From assembly GCA_900554695.1 (NCBI GenBank), contig USHV01000018.1, positions 1 through 52,968 of the forward strand: a stretch of DNA of 52,968 nucleotides, given 5' to 3'. The DNA comes from an uncultured Prevotella sp. Its GTDB lineage: Bacteria > Bacteroidota > Bacteroidia > Bacteroidales > Bacteroidaceae. Positions 17,744-25,931 of this stretch are shown in pieces (positions within the stretch are counted from its first letter, which is position 1; every line of letters begins with the position of its first letter). Both the position numbers and the translations under genes were made by a program. Below the pieces are notes generated by a model, which was not told where the DNA came from, made no database searches, and saw only the letters and a program-made list of their open reading frames with translations.

Positions 17744-18135
17744 GAAACAAACTGATAACCTTCTGCAAGGCTCAATGTTCCGCATGGATTTCGTCAGCCA
17801 TAGACTTCGGTACGACAATAATATTTGCTCATGCCTTCGGAATATGGTATGGCTATTCCACTTTTCTTGGTGCCTTGGCCGGAGGTATCACCAACTGTCT
17901 CATAAACTACAGATGGGTGTTCCACGCCTTCGGAATAAAGAAGAAGAACATCGCCATACGCTATATGATTGTCTGGACAGGAAGCATTCTGCTCAACACC
18001 TACGGCACATATATACTCACAGAATTATCTGATCAGTATTTCATGATATCAAAAGTCATAATAGCGATAATCGTGGCAATATTCTGGAACTATCAGATGC
18101 AGTATCGTTTTGTATTCAATTCAAAAAACAAATAA
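17731..18135 (+). CDS. GtrA-family membrane protein
   Basis: A 134-residue protein of the GtrA family: four membrane segments (about residues 15-35, 40-60, 72-92, 104-124) and the family signature NCLINYRWVFH, echoed by WNYQMQYRFVF at the end. GtrA proteins are thought to help move lipid-linked sugars (such as undecaprenyl-phosphate glucose) across the inner membrane; direct evidence is limited to a few systems. It is translationally coupled to the phosphatase before it and followed 19 bp later by the CDP-alcohol transferase. Its position suggests a role in moving or modifying an inositol lipid, which is inference only. Confidence 0.85.
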   Translation: MDNLRNKLITFCKAQCSAWISSAIDFGTTIIFAHAFGIWYGYSTFLGALAGGITNCLINYRWVFHAFGIKKKNIAIRYMIVWTGSILLNTYGTYILTELSDQYFMISKVIIAIIVAIFWNYQMQYRFVFNSKNK

Positions 18136-18154
18136 TAACATAAAATATCGGAAC

Positions 18155-18799
18155 ATGAACTATCGGGACTTTCTGCAGAAGGTAATATACTTTATTATAA
18201 ACCCCGTTATAAAAGGAATGATCAAGATCGGCATCACTCCTAATCTTGTAACAACAATCGGCTTTGTTCTCAATCTGGTAGCCGCAGCAATGCTAATCTA
18301 TGCTGCCAACGAGTTCCTTGACAGCACTGCTGTCGTGGGTTGGAGCGGCGCAGTCATTCTGTTTGCCGGATTATTCGACATGATGGACGGCCGTCTGGCA
18401 AGAATGGGCAACATGTCCTCACAGTTCGGAGCGCTTTGGGACTCTACGCTCGACCGCTACAGCGAGCTCTTCACCCTCTTCGGCATCTGCATTTATCTGT
18501 TTCTCAACGGATGGATATGGAGCGGGGTGATAACATTCTTAGCTATGGTCGGCTCGGTAATGGTAAGCTATGTGAGAGCACGCGCCGAAGGACTGGGCAT
18601 TGAGTGCAAGGTCGGTCTGATGCAACGTCCTGAGCGCGTGGTGCTGACAAGCCTTGGAGCAATACTCTGCGGCATCTGCGACAACATATGGTGTCTTGTC
18701 GTTCCTATCATACTAATCGCCATTCTGGCAAACATCACCGCATTCTGGCGTGTAGCACACTGCTACAATGTTTTAAACAAGAATACTAAGAAAAAATAA
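18155..18799 (+). CDS. CDP-alcohol phosphatidyltransferase, probable phosphatidylinositol-phosphate synthase
   Basis: An inner-membrane enzyme that joins a CDP-diacylglycerol to an alcohol. The complete family motif DG(x2)AR(x8)G(x3)D(x3)D is visible as DGRLARMGNMSSQFGALWDS followed by TLD, with Asp78, Asp96 and Asp100. About six membrane segments are predicted in 214 residues. The start chosen is MNYRDFLQ at 18155; the longer frame would overlap the GtrA stop. The context (PgpA before, Aur1-like after) matches the Bacteroides inositol-lipid cluster, where this enzyme uses inositol phosphate as acceptor. No inositol-phosphate synthase gene accompanies it here. The stop overlaps the next start by one base. 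Phosphatidylglycerol phosphate synthase is the main alternative. Confidence 0.88.
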   Translation: MNYRDFLQKVIYFIINPVIKGMIKIGITPNLVTTIGFVLNLVAAAMLIYAANEFLDSTAVVGWSGAVILFAGLFDMMDGRLARMGNMSSQFGALWDSTLDRYSELFTLFGICIYLFLNGWIWSGVITFLAMVGSVMVSYVRARAEGLGIECKVGLMQRPERVVLTSLGAILCGICDNIWCLVVPIILIAILANITAFWRVAHCYNVLNKNTKKK

Positions 18800-19668
18800 T
18801 GTTCAGCTTTTACATTATTATATTATATGTAGTGCTGGCAATACTCAAACCCACGCGCAAGGTGGCGTTTGCGCTTACTCCGTGGCTCATCTTTGCCTGC
18901 TCTTATGACTGGATGCGCCTTCTGCCCAACTATGAAGTAAATCCTATCGACGTAAAAGGGCTGTACGAGAGTGAGAAAATGCTCTTCGGCATCACATCGG
19001 CAAACGCGACACTGATTCCCGGCGAATATTTCGCGATTCATCATTGTGCCTTCGCCGACATCATGGCCGGCCTTTTCTATCTGTGCTGGGTGCCGGTGCC
19101 TTTGGCCTTCGGCCTTTATCTCTACATAAAAGGAGACTACAGGCACTACCTGCATTTCTCCCTGGCGTTCCTCTTTGTCAATCTGTTGGGATTCTGCGGA
19201 TATTACATTCATCCTGCGGCACCGCCATGGTATGTTATGAACTACGGCTTTGAACCCATACTCAACACACCGGGCAACGTTGCCGGTCTCGGCCGTTTCG
19301 ATCAACTGACCGGACTGTCTGTATTCCATGCATTGTACGGAAAGAACGCCAACGTGTTTGCAGCCGTACCGTCATTGCATGCCGCATATATGTTGATAAC
19401 CACAATATATGCAATAAAAAGCCGCCAGAACCGCGTCACCATATGCGTCTTCGCGTCCATATGCGCAGGTATATGGTGGACAGCAGTATATAGCGGGCAT
19501 CACTACATCATCGATGTATTGCTCGGCATAATGACAACAATCATAGGCATACTTTTGCTTGAGAAGGTAATAATGCGCGTACCGGCCATCAGCCGAATGG
19601 TCAACCGCTACACCTCGGCAATAAGTATCCGCCGTAACATACCGGCAACCCGAAAAGTCAACGTGTGA
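18799..19668 (+). CDS. Aur1-like PAP2 protein, probable inositol phosphorylceramide synthase
   Basis: A 289-residue protein of the PAP2 superfamily with six or so membrane segments. It has HPAAPPWYV (residues ~138-146), VPSLHAAYM with His194, and GHHYIIDV with His235 and Asp239, the two catalytic motifs of fungal Aur1 and related sphingolipid synthases. Aur1-type enzymes move phosphoinositol from phosphatidylinositol to ceramide. Together with the two lipid genes before it this supports inositol sphingolipid synthesis. The gene overlaps the preceding one by one base and its end overlaps the converging GIN-domain gene by 11 bp. A phosphatase acting on other lipids cannot be excluded. Confidence 0.85.
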   Translation: MFSFYIIILYVVLAILKPTRKVAFALTPWLIFACSYDWMRLLPNYEVNPIDVKGLYESEKMLFGITSANATLIPGEYFAIHHCAFADIMAGLFYLCWVPVPLAFGLYLYIKGDYRHYLHFSLAFLFVNLLGFCGYYIHPAAPPWYVMNYGFEPILNTPGNVAGLGRFDQLTGLSVFHALYGKNANVFAAVPSLHAAYMLITTIYAIKSRQNRVTICVFASICAGIWWTAVYSGHHYIIDVLLGIMTTIIGILLLEKVIMRVPAISRMVNRYTSAISIRRNIPATRKVNV

Positions 19669-20428
19669 CTTTCAGGTTGTCGGTATTTATGCTTCCTGTG
19701 CCTTTTACATTCTGCGAGATATTTCTCACATTACCCTCAAGGTTCATATTTCCAACACCCATAAGATTACATTCAACGCGATTGCAATCGTTGAGCGTCG
19801 CGTCTATGTCGCCCACGCCAAGAAGACTGAATCGTGAGTCCGCGAATTTGTACTGATTTATTTTAACATTTCCGGCACCAAGCAGCGACACTGACGATGT
19901 GACACCTCTGACCGAATCCATCTCTATATTACCGCTTCCCCTAAGCTCCACCGACAGATTGTCGCACACGACCCTGTCAAACGACATATTGCCGGAACCG
20001 GTGAGTTCCACGCTCAAGTTATCGGTGTCCACCGGTTTTTCAACAGAGAACGATCCGGAGCTTTTTAGTGTGACATCCGTCAGGTCAGGCGAATAAACAT
20101 AAACATTCATATCGGAGAAGTCATCTCCCGAAATCAAAAAGTTGTTTTTAAACATCTTGAGTCGTATGATAAGCCGGTCACCTTCATGCACAGTCACCAG
20201 GTCTGACAACCGGTCACGTTTTCCGGACACCTTGACACACAAAGAATCCGACTGCACATAATAGACATTACAAGGGGCTTCCACCTGAACCTTAGAGAAA
20301 TATCTAACCTTCCGTTCAACAGTTGCAGTCTCCTCACTTTTGTTGTCGCGCGGATGTACCACACAAGATACGCAGACAAGACATACACATAGACTTAACA
20401 CCACATACAATGTTGATTTTCTGTTCAT
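19658..20428 (-). CDS. Lipoprotein with GIN (DUF2807) domain
   Basis: A 256-residue lipoprotein: the lipobox ends VCVSC with Cys22 as the lipidation site. The body is the DUF2807 putative auto-transporter adhesin 'head GIN' domain, a right-handed beta-helix built from short repeats. They are seen here as VELTGSGNMSF, VELRGSGNIEM, VSLLGAGNVKI, FSLLGVGDIDA and CNLMGVGNMNL. The repeats occupy residues ~125-245. The function of the family is unknown. It converges on the Aur1-like gene with an 11-bp overlap of coding ends. No promoter box was found in the 158-bp gap before it. Confidence 0.85.
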   Translation of the reverse strand: MNRKSTLYVVLSLCVCLVCVSCVVHPRDNKSEETATVERKVRYFSKVQVEAPCNVYYVQSDSLCVKVSGKRDRLSDLVTVHEGDRLIIRLKMFKNNFLISGDDFSDMNVYVYSPDLTDVTLKSSGSFSVEKPVDTDNLSVELTGSGNMSFDRVVCDNLSVELRGSGNIEMDSVRGVTSSVSLLGAGNVKINQYKFADSRFSLLGVGDIDATLNDCNRVECNLMGVGNMNLEGNVRNISQNVKGTGSINTDNLKVTR

Positions 20429-20570
20429 TTCCTCTTAATATTTATATTTTCTTTTTATTTGACGTCGGTTAAATACTAAAAGTTGCATCTGTTCATATAA
20501 TATATGAAATAAATATGTGTCGGGCTGTAGAATTATCCACCGTTCACGGCATATCATAAGTAAAAATTAT

Positions 20571-20578
20571 TAACTTTG
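20571..20578 (+). promoter_or_regulatory. -7 box of the nrnA-like gene, almost touching the start codon
   Basis: TAACTTTG ends at 20578 and the ATG is at 20587, so the leader would be only about 2-5 nt. A clear -33 TTTG is lacking. Confidence 0.5.
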
Positions 20579-20586
20579 CAGCCATT

Positions 20587-21621
20587 ATGGAAATAAATAC
20601 ACTTACACAAAGTGAGTTGGAGACATTGCTCCAACACACCGAATGTTCGCAGCACATAGTGATATGCACACACAAGTCACCCGACGGCGACGCGCTCGGC
20701 TCATCTCTGGCTTGGCTTGAGTTTCTGAACAACAGAAACAAGTCTGCCGACATCATCATTCCCGACGCCTATCCCGACTTTCTGCAGTGGCTTCCCAATT
20801 CAGAGAAAGTAATACGTTACGACAAACATAAGGAACGGGCCGAAGCACTGCTGAATGGCGCCGACCTCATTTTCTGTCTCGATTTCAACGGTTTCGGACG
20901 CGTTGACGAAATGCAACCGGCACTCGAGAACTCGCCCGCACGCAAAATAATGATAGACCATCACATCGATCCGCAGATGGAAACCGTGCTCACTGTCTCG
21001 CGACCGGAGATGAGCAGTACCTGCGAACTGGTATTCCGCATAATGTATCAGAGCGGCGACTTCGAGAAGATGACAAAGAAATGCGCCGTGTGTCTGTATT
21101 GCGGCATGATGACCGACACCGGAGGATTCACCTACAACTCAAACAATCCGGAAATATTCTTCATCATCAGCGAACTGCTCACCAAAGGCATAAACAAGGA
21201 CAAGATATACCGCAACGTGTTCAACAATTACAGTTCGTGGGCAATACGTCTGCGCGGATACATTATGTATCACAAGCTCAACGTGTTCAACGATTACCAT
21301 GCGTCATACTTCTCCATATCGCGACAGACGATGAAGGATTTCCACTTCATCAAGGGCGATGCCGAAGGACTCGTGAACGAGCCGCTGAAGATAAAAGGCA
21401 TGAAACTGTCCATCTCGCTCAGAGAAGACGACCGCAAGGACAACATGATATGGTTAAGCCTGCGCTCGGTCGACGACTTTCCATGCAACACGATGGCTGC
21501 CGAGTTCTTCAACGGGGGCGGACATCTCAACGCCAGCGGCGGACGCCTGCACTGCTCTCTCGAGGAAGCCGAGGAGATTGTACGCAAAGCCATCATGCAC
21601 TACGGCGACAAGCTGAAATGA
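20587..21621 (+). CDS. DHH-family phosphoesterase, NrnA-like (nanoRNase / pAp phosphatase)
   Basis: NrnA-type enzymes degrade very short RNAs and remove phosphate from 3'-phosphoadenosine 5'-phosphate in the cytoplasm. The 344-residue protein has the metal-binding motifs of the DHH domain in order: THKSPDGDALGSSLA (Asp33, Asp35), LDFNGFGRVDE (Asp99), and MIDHHIDPQ (Asp124, His125, His126). MMTDTGGF follows, and the C-terminal DHHA1 substrate-binding motif is FFNGGGHLNASGG (~310-322). Length and motif spacing fit NrnA better than RecJ or GdpP. A separate DUF4827 gene follows after about 200 bp. Confidence 0.92.
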   Translation: MEINTLTQSELETLLQHTECSQHIVICTHKSPDGDALGSSLAWLEFLNNRNKSADIIIPDAYPDFLQWLPNSEKVIRYDKHKERAEALLNGADLIFCLDFNGFGRVDEMQPALENSPARKIMIDHHIDPQMETVLTVSRPEMSSTCELVFRIMYQSGDFEKMTKKCAVCLYCGMMTDTGGFTYNSNNPEIFFIISELLTKGINKDKIYRNVFNNYSSWAIRLRGYIMYHKLNVFNDYHASYFSISRQTMKDFHFIKGDAEGLVNEPLKIKGMKLSISLREDDRKDNMIWLSLRSVDDFPCNTMAAEFFNGGGHLNASGGRLHCSLEEAEEIVRKAIMHYGDKLK

Positions 21622-21717
21622 CAGAATCCACAGACGACCGGCGAATGGCGGCAGATAACGATTATATATAATACTTAAATTATCTATATACAAAAATCGT
21701 ATATCACATTATTTTTA

Positions 21718-21725
21718 TACCTTTG
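21718..21725 (+). promoter_or_regulatory. Possible -7 box for the DUF4827-glmM operon
   Basis: TACCTTTG is an exact -7 match about 100 bp before the chosen start at 21825. The -33 region is not recognisable. Confidence 0.45.
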
Positions 21726-21824
21726 CACGGTATGCATCGTTATAATGCAGCATTACAGACAAATCACGACAGCACGGTCCTGAACGAAGCTGTGGAATAT
21801 GGAAACAAAAACAATCAAACATAT

Positions 21825-22466
21825 ATGGGAAAGATAAAATTCATACTTTTTGCGTTCGCGGCTATATTCACTCTGATGTCATGTGATGACACCGAATCGT
21901 ATGCCGACCAGAAAAAGAAAGAACGCGCAGCCATAAACAGCTACATAACAAAGAACAAAATAAAGGTAATAAGCGAAAGCGAGTTCTTCGAACAAGACAC
22001 CACCACCGACGTATCAAAGAACGAATACGTGCTCTTCGACAACACAGGCGTATATATGCAGATAATACGCGAAGGATGCGGAGAGAAGCTCAAGGACGGT
22101 GAGACAGCTACTGTATTGTGCCGCTTCACAGAGTGGAATCTGCTGACAGACTCACTGCAACTTGCAAATAATATAGGTGCATCCGAATTTAACCATCCGG
22201 ACATAATGATTGTCAAAAACACATCAGGAACATTCAAAGCATCATTCGTCGCAGGTTCAAGCGTGATGTATTTCATTTATGGAAGCACATCAGTTCCGGC
22301 CGGATGGCTCACACCGCTTACATACATCAAGATAGGACGTCCTGCAAATCCGGGTGAGGAAATTGCGAAAGTTAAGCTCATCGTGCCACACACGCAAGGT
22401 CACCAGTACGCCACATCGGGAGTATATCCATGCTTGTATGAAATAACTTATCAAAGAGGACTATAA
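21825..22466 (+). CDS. DUF4827 lipoprotein
   Basis: A 213-residue lipoprotein. The start at 21825 (MGKIKFILFAFAAIFTLMSC) gives a proper lipoprotein signal with Cys20; the frame is open upstream, but those codons lie in the leader. The body resembles DUF4827 / FKBP-like proteins of Bacteroidales: a conserved acidic-basic opening (DDTESYADQKKKERAAINSYI), then strands such as GVYMQIIREGCGEKLKDGETATVLCRF, reminiscent of a peptidyl-prolyl isomerase fold. The catalytic residues of FKBP are not clearly kept. The phosphoglucosamine mutase gene starts 4 bp after its stop, so both are in one operon. The function is unknown. Confidence 0.82.
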   Translation: MGKIKFILFAFAAIFTLMSCDDTESYADQKKKERAAINSYITKNKIKVISESEFFEQDTTTDVSKNEYVLFDNTGVYMQIIREGCGEKLKDGETATVLCRFTEWNLLTDSLQLANNIGASEFNHPDIMIVKNTSGTFKASFVAGSSVMYFIYGSTSVPAGWLTPLTYIKIGRPANPGEEIAKVKLIVPHTQGHQYATSGVYPCLYEITYQRGL

Positions 22467-22470
22467 TTAT

Positions 22471-23859
22471 ATGACACTGATAAAATCCATATCCGGAATA
22501 CGCGGCACCATAGGAGGCCACACCGGAGACACACTGAACCCGCTGGACATCGTGAAATTCACAACGGCATACGCCACATTCATGAAGCGTAACACCAAGT
22601 CCGGAACAGGCAGGATTGTTGTCGGACGCGACGCGAGAATATCCGGCGAGATGGTCAAGGACATAGTATGCGGCACACTCATGGGCATGGGCTACGACGT
22701 GGTGAACATAGGCCTGGCAACAACGCCTACCACCGAGCTGGCAGTGAGCATGCTAAAGGCCGACGGTGGCATCATCATCACCGCAAGCCATAACCCAAGA
22801 CAGTGGAACGCACTGAAACTGCTCAACGCACAAGGCGAATTTCTCACCAAGGCCGACGGCAACGAAGTGCTGAAGATTGCCGAGGAGGAAAATTTCGAGT
22901 ATGCAGACGTCGATCACCTCGGACACTACTGCGAGGACAACTCCTTCAACCAAAAACACATAGACAACGTGCTCGCGCTGCAGCTGGTTGACACAGAGGC
23001 CATACGCAACGCTCACTTCAAAGTGTGCGCCGACACCATCAACAGCGTGGGAGGCATAATCCTGCCACAGCTCTTCGACGCTCTGGGAGTGGAATACAAC
23101 ATACTCAACGGTGAGGCAAACGGCGACTTCGCCCACAACCCCGAACCACTCGAGAAAAATCTGGGCGACATCATGGCGCTCACAGCAAAAGGCGGCTACG
23201 ACCTCGGCATCGTTGTAGATCCTGACGTTGACCGTCTGGCTTTCATCTGCGAGAACGGAAAGATGTTCGGTGAGGAATATACACTGGTGAGCGTGGCCGA
23301 CTACGTGCTCTCACACACACCGGGCAACACCGTGTCCAACCTGAGCTCAACACGCGCACTGCGCGACGTCACCGAGAAACACGGAGGACAGTACACAGCG
23401 TCTGCCGTAGGCGAGGTGAACGTAACGACGATGATGAAGAACACAGGAGCTGTGATAGGAGGCGAAGGCAACGGCGGAGTGATCTATCCGGAGAGCCACT
23501 ACGGACGCGATGCGCTCGTTGGCATAGCCCTATTCCTGTCTAACCTGGCACACAAGAAATGCAAGGTGAGCGAGCTGAGAGCCACATATCCTGAATATTT
23601 CATAGCAAAGAACCGTATAGACCTGACGCCCGACACCGATATAGACGCAATACTCGGGAAGGTGAAGGAGATGTACGCAAACGAAAAGATAAACGACATC
23701 GACGGCGTGAAGATCGACTTCAAAGACAAGTGGGTGCACCTGCGCAAATCGAATACCGAACCGATAATCAGAGTATATAGCGAGGCGCACACAATGGAAG
23801 AGGCCGATGAACTCGGCAAGACACTCATGCAGGTTGTTTACGACATGCAGAAGAAATAA
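22471..23859 (+). CDS. glmM: Phosphoglucosamine mutase / phosphohexomutase
   Basis: A 462-residue alpha-D-phosphohexomutase. It converts glucosamine-6-phosphate to glucosamine-1-phosphate for UDP-GlcNAc, peptidoglycan and lipid A synthesis. The four family sites are present: the phosphoserine loop TASHNP (preceded by GGIIIT), the Mg2+ loop DPDVDRLAF, the sugar-binding loop GEGNGGVIYP, and the phosphate-binding RKSNTEPIIRVYSE at the end. The opening KSISGIRGTIGG is typical of GlmM-like proteins of Bacteroidetes. A phosphomannomutase/phosphoglucomutase role is the alternative, as these subfamilies are hard to separate by eye. An intrinsic terminator follows at 23888. Confidence 0.9.
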   Translation: MTLIKSISGIRGTIGGHTGDTLNPLDIVKFTTAYATFMKRNTKSGTGRIVVGRDARISGEMVKDIVCGTLMGMGYDVVNIGLATTPTTELAVSMLKADGGIIITASHNPRQWNALKLLNAQGEFLTKADGNEVLKIAEEENFEYADVDHLGHYCEDNSFNQKHIDNVLALQLVDTEAIRNAHFKVCADTINSVGGIILPQLFDALGVEYNILNGEANGDFAHNPEPLEKNLGDIMALTAKGGYDLGIVVDPDVDRLAFICENGKMFGEEYTLVSVADYVLSHTPGNTVSNLSSTRALRDVTEKHGGQYTASAVGEVNVTTMMKNTGAVIGGEGNGGVIYPESHYGRDALVGIALFLSNLAHKKCKVSELRATYPEYFIAKNRIDLTPDTDIDAILGKVKEMYANEKINDIDGVKIDFKDKWVHLRKSNTEPIIRVYSEAHTMEEADELGKTLMQVVYDMQKK

Positions 23860-23887
23860 ACAGAATAATAATAGCTGAAACATAAGG

Positions 23888-23927
23888 ACAGCGGCCGCAA
23901 GCTTAATTGCTGCCGCTGTTTTTTTAT
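23888..23927 (+). terminator. Intrinsic terminator after glmM
   Basis: ACAGCGGC (23888-23895) pairs with GCCGCTGT (23912-23919). An inner GCAA/TTGC extends the stem after one mismatch, and seven T residues follow. Confidence 0.85.
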
Positions 23928-24663
23928 ATTACGGCGTGTGAGGCAGACCGTACACGAGCTTCCGGCAAAGGAGACAGCCGTGATTTCTGAGTCGCATAAA
24001 GATGCCTTGACCGACGTGCAGCCGTTGTCCGGATAATTGATTATAATGAACTAAAATCGCAAAATACCGATACTCTACCCCACTTAAAAATCGAATATTT
24101 TCAATAAAATATTTTTTCGCCGCGTACAGCCCGTATATGAGAGGATAAGCCAACAATCTAATAATCAGCCACTTAAACAAGACCCCATCATTACAAGCAT
24201 CATACACCGCTCCGAAAGAGCCCGAATCGCACTGCGATTAAGCCCATTTCAGGGCATGATAACGCCCATTTCAGCCTCCGAAAACCACCATATCGGAGTG
24301 TGAAAGAGTGCTTATCGGAAATTAATCATAGAAAAAACTGAGTGCAAAGCTCGCAAACTTATGCGATAACCAGCGTTTAACGGGCTCTCGGATTTCCAGA
24401 ATTCAAAAAAACAGAATGTTAAATCCAAAAAATTATTTAACTTAAAAATCCAGTGTATTTAACATATACACACCGCGTCAATACTGTAATACTGATGAAT
24501 CTTGAAGGCGGCATCGCTCCGTGACAAACGCTCAACATGTATATGAAAATACAGACATAACAAAAAACAAACACCCGCCACCGTCATGCCCACAAACCCC
24601 TCGCGCACTTCAAACATATTCGCTGTCGGGCACCCTCAGCACCGATAAAAAACAGCTTTAATA
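23928..24663. other. Gene-free spacer with repeat array B
   Basis: About 740 bp without a convincing gene. A 92-codon minus-strand frame at 23929-24207 has no recognisable start context or domain. The only structured content is the 22-bp repeat array at 24210-24319. The rest is AT-rich. Confidence 0.6.
24210..24319. repeat. 22-bp palindromic repeat array B (5 units)
   Basis: Units start at 24210, 24232, 24254, 24276 and 24298 in exact 22-nt register. Examples are CTCCGAAAGAGCCCGAATCGCA and CTCCGAAAACCACCATATCGGA. The shared skeleton is a YGA near the left and TCRG near the right of each unit, forming a dyad centred on base 12. It lies downstream of the glmM terminator and upstream of the tRNA-Thr promoter. 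Confidence 0.72.
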
Positions 24664-24695
24664 TTTGGGATTTAGAAAAAAATAAATTACCTTTG
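24664..24695 (+). promoter_or_regulatory. Promoter of tRNA-Thr/tRNA-Gly
   Basis: TTTG (24664-24667), 20-bp spacer, TACCTTTG (24688-24695). This is an exact consensus promoter 30 bp before the mature tRNA-Thr. Confidence 0.82.
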
Positions 24696-24724
24696 CATCC
24701 GATATGACAATCACGTCGTATTTT

Positions 24725-24797
24725 GCCGATATGGCTCAGTTGGTAGAGCAATTCATTCGTAATGAATAGGTCCCCGGTTCGAGTCCGGGTATCGGCT
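24725..24797 (+). tRNA. tRNA-Thr (CGT)
   Basis: A 73-nt cloverleaf: acceptor GCCGATA/TATCGGC, D-arm GGCTCAGTTGGTAGAGC, anticodon CGT in TTCATTCGTAATGAA, and T-arm CCCGGTTCGAGTCCGGG. CCA is not encoded. Confidence 0.97.
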
Positions 24798-24821
24798 CAA
24801 GAAATGTGGCAAATGCTCAAT

Positions 24822-24894
24822 GCGGCAATAGCTCAGTTGGTAGAGCACTAGCTTCCCAAGCTGGGGGTCGCGGGTTCGAGCCCCGTTTGCCGCT
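24822..24894 (+). tRNA. tRNA-Gly (CCC)
   Basis: A 73-nt cloverleaf: acceptor GCGGCAA/TTGCCGC, anticodon CCC in AGCTTCCCAAGCT, and T-arm CGGGTTCGAGCCCCG. It is transcribed with tRNA-Thr 24 bp upstream. Confidence 0.97.
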
Positions 24895-24902
24895 CAAGAG
24901 TT

Positions 24903-24945
24903 TAAGAGGTAAATCGTATTGATTTTACCTCTTATTTTGTTTTTA
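24903..24945 (+). terminator. Intrinsic terminator of the tRNA-Thr/Gly operon
   Basis: TAAGAGGTAAA (24903-24913) pairs perfectly with TTTACCTCTTA (24924-24934), followed by TTTTGTTTTT. Confidence 0.85.
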
Positions 24946-25280
24946 TACAGCACCTTTCAGACGGAAATATTATTTTTTCAAAACATAAGGCATCTACAAG
25001 CTGATTAAAAACATCACGTGTAAATAAGAAATGTTTACCCCATGTTAACCCATTATCATAACAAGTCTGACGCAACACGCTTGTTTATATCCTTACGCAA
25101 GCAGGCTTCGCACCACTCTCACATACGTATTATAACGCTCAGTATGCAGGTAGAAAACATTCACACACCTGTTTTTTCATCTATCAATAATGCGAATACC
25201 ATGTCTGTCATTGCCTGTCTGATATCAGTTCCGGCACATCACTGCATGACCATTCACGATTTGAGAAACACAATAATAAT
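24946..25280. other. Intergenic spacer, nothing recognised
   Basis: About 335 bp between the tRNA terminator and the terminator of the converging deacetylase gene. A 94-codon plus-strand frame (25042-25326) runs through the opposite terminator and has no domain, so I treat it as non-coding. Confidence 0.55.
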
Positions 25281-25310
25281 AAAAAAAGGCAGGACCTTTC
25301 GGTCTTGCCT
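25281..25310 (-). terminator. Intrinsic terminator of the deacetylase operon
   Basis: On the minus strand the hairpin AGGCAAGACC-GAAA-GGTCCTGCCT (one G-T pair) is followed by seven T. It starts at the stop codon of the deacetylase gene. Confidence 0.85.
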
Positions 25311-25921
25311 CATTCGAATATTCTGAATTCATATCCTTGATCTTTCAACCATTGCAGCGCCTGCGGCAGCGCGTAATGCAACTTGTCTATGCTCTTGAGA
25401 GAGTCGTGGAACGTAATTATTGATCCGTTGCGCGCATATCGTCTGACGTTCTCCACCACGTCGTCGGCCGTCATCCACTTGGAATAGTCGCGTGTGACAA
25501 GATCCCACATCACGATGCGATACTTGCGCCGCAGCCATAAATATTCTCCATAACTCATGCAACCATGCGGCGGCCGGAAATATCTGGCCTTTATCAGTTG
25601 GTTGGCAGCGTTGGTATCCTTTATGTAAGTAGTCGCAAAATGCTTGAAACCTCCGAGGTGATGGAACGTGTGGTTGCCGACCTGATGGCCGGCAGCCACT
25701 ATCTTATCATACAGTTCCGGATATTTCCTTACATTGTCGCCCACCATGAAGAACGTGGCATGCGCTCCATATTCGGCGAGCGTCTTAAGGATGAAAGGCG
25801 TTGACTCAGGTATCGGCCCATCGTCGAACGTGAGATACACCGCCCTCACCTTATTATCCATTCTCCAAAGAGCTCTCGGATATAACCAACGTAACCACTG
25901 TGCAGGTTGTTCGATAATCAT
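25310..25921 (-). CDS. Polysaccharide deacetylase family protein (NodB domain)
   Basis: A 203-residue carbohydrate esterase family 4 enzyme, expected to remove acetyl groups from an N-acetylated sugar polymer such as peptidoglycan. All five NodB motifs are present: TFDDGP (31-36, catalytic Asp and metal Asp), HTFHH (84-88, metal histidines), RPPHG (116-120), the WDLVTRDY segment, and ITFHDS (His172 catalytic). No signal peptide or membrane anchor is visible, unusual for an enzyme acting outside the cytoplasm, so the site of action is uncertain. It follows the DUF2723 gene by 10 bp and the two appear to be one operon. Confidence 0.92.
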   Translation of the reverse strand: MIIEQPAQWLRWLYPRALWRMDNKVRAVYLTFDDGPIPESTPFILKTLAEYGAHATFFMVGDNVRKYPELYDKIVAAGHQVGNHTFHHLGGFKHFATTYIKDTNAANQLIKARYFRPPHGCMSYGEYLWLRRKYRIVMWDLVTRDYSKWMTADDVVENVRRYARNGSIITFHDSLKSIDKLHYALPQALQWLKDQGYEFRIFE

Positions 25922-25931
25922 TCCGATAGGT

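Noticed and set aside
23929..24207. 92-codon minus-strand frame after glmM
   Set aside because: No recognisable domain, start context or promoter. It begins at the terminator flank and ends just before repeat array B.
25042..25326. 94-codon plus-strand frame after the tRNA pair
   Set aside because: It crosses the terminator and end of the deacetylase gene and has no protein-like features.
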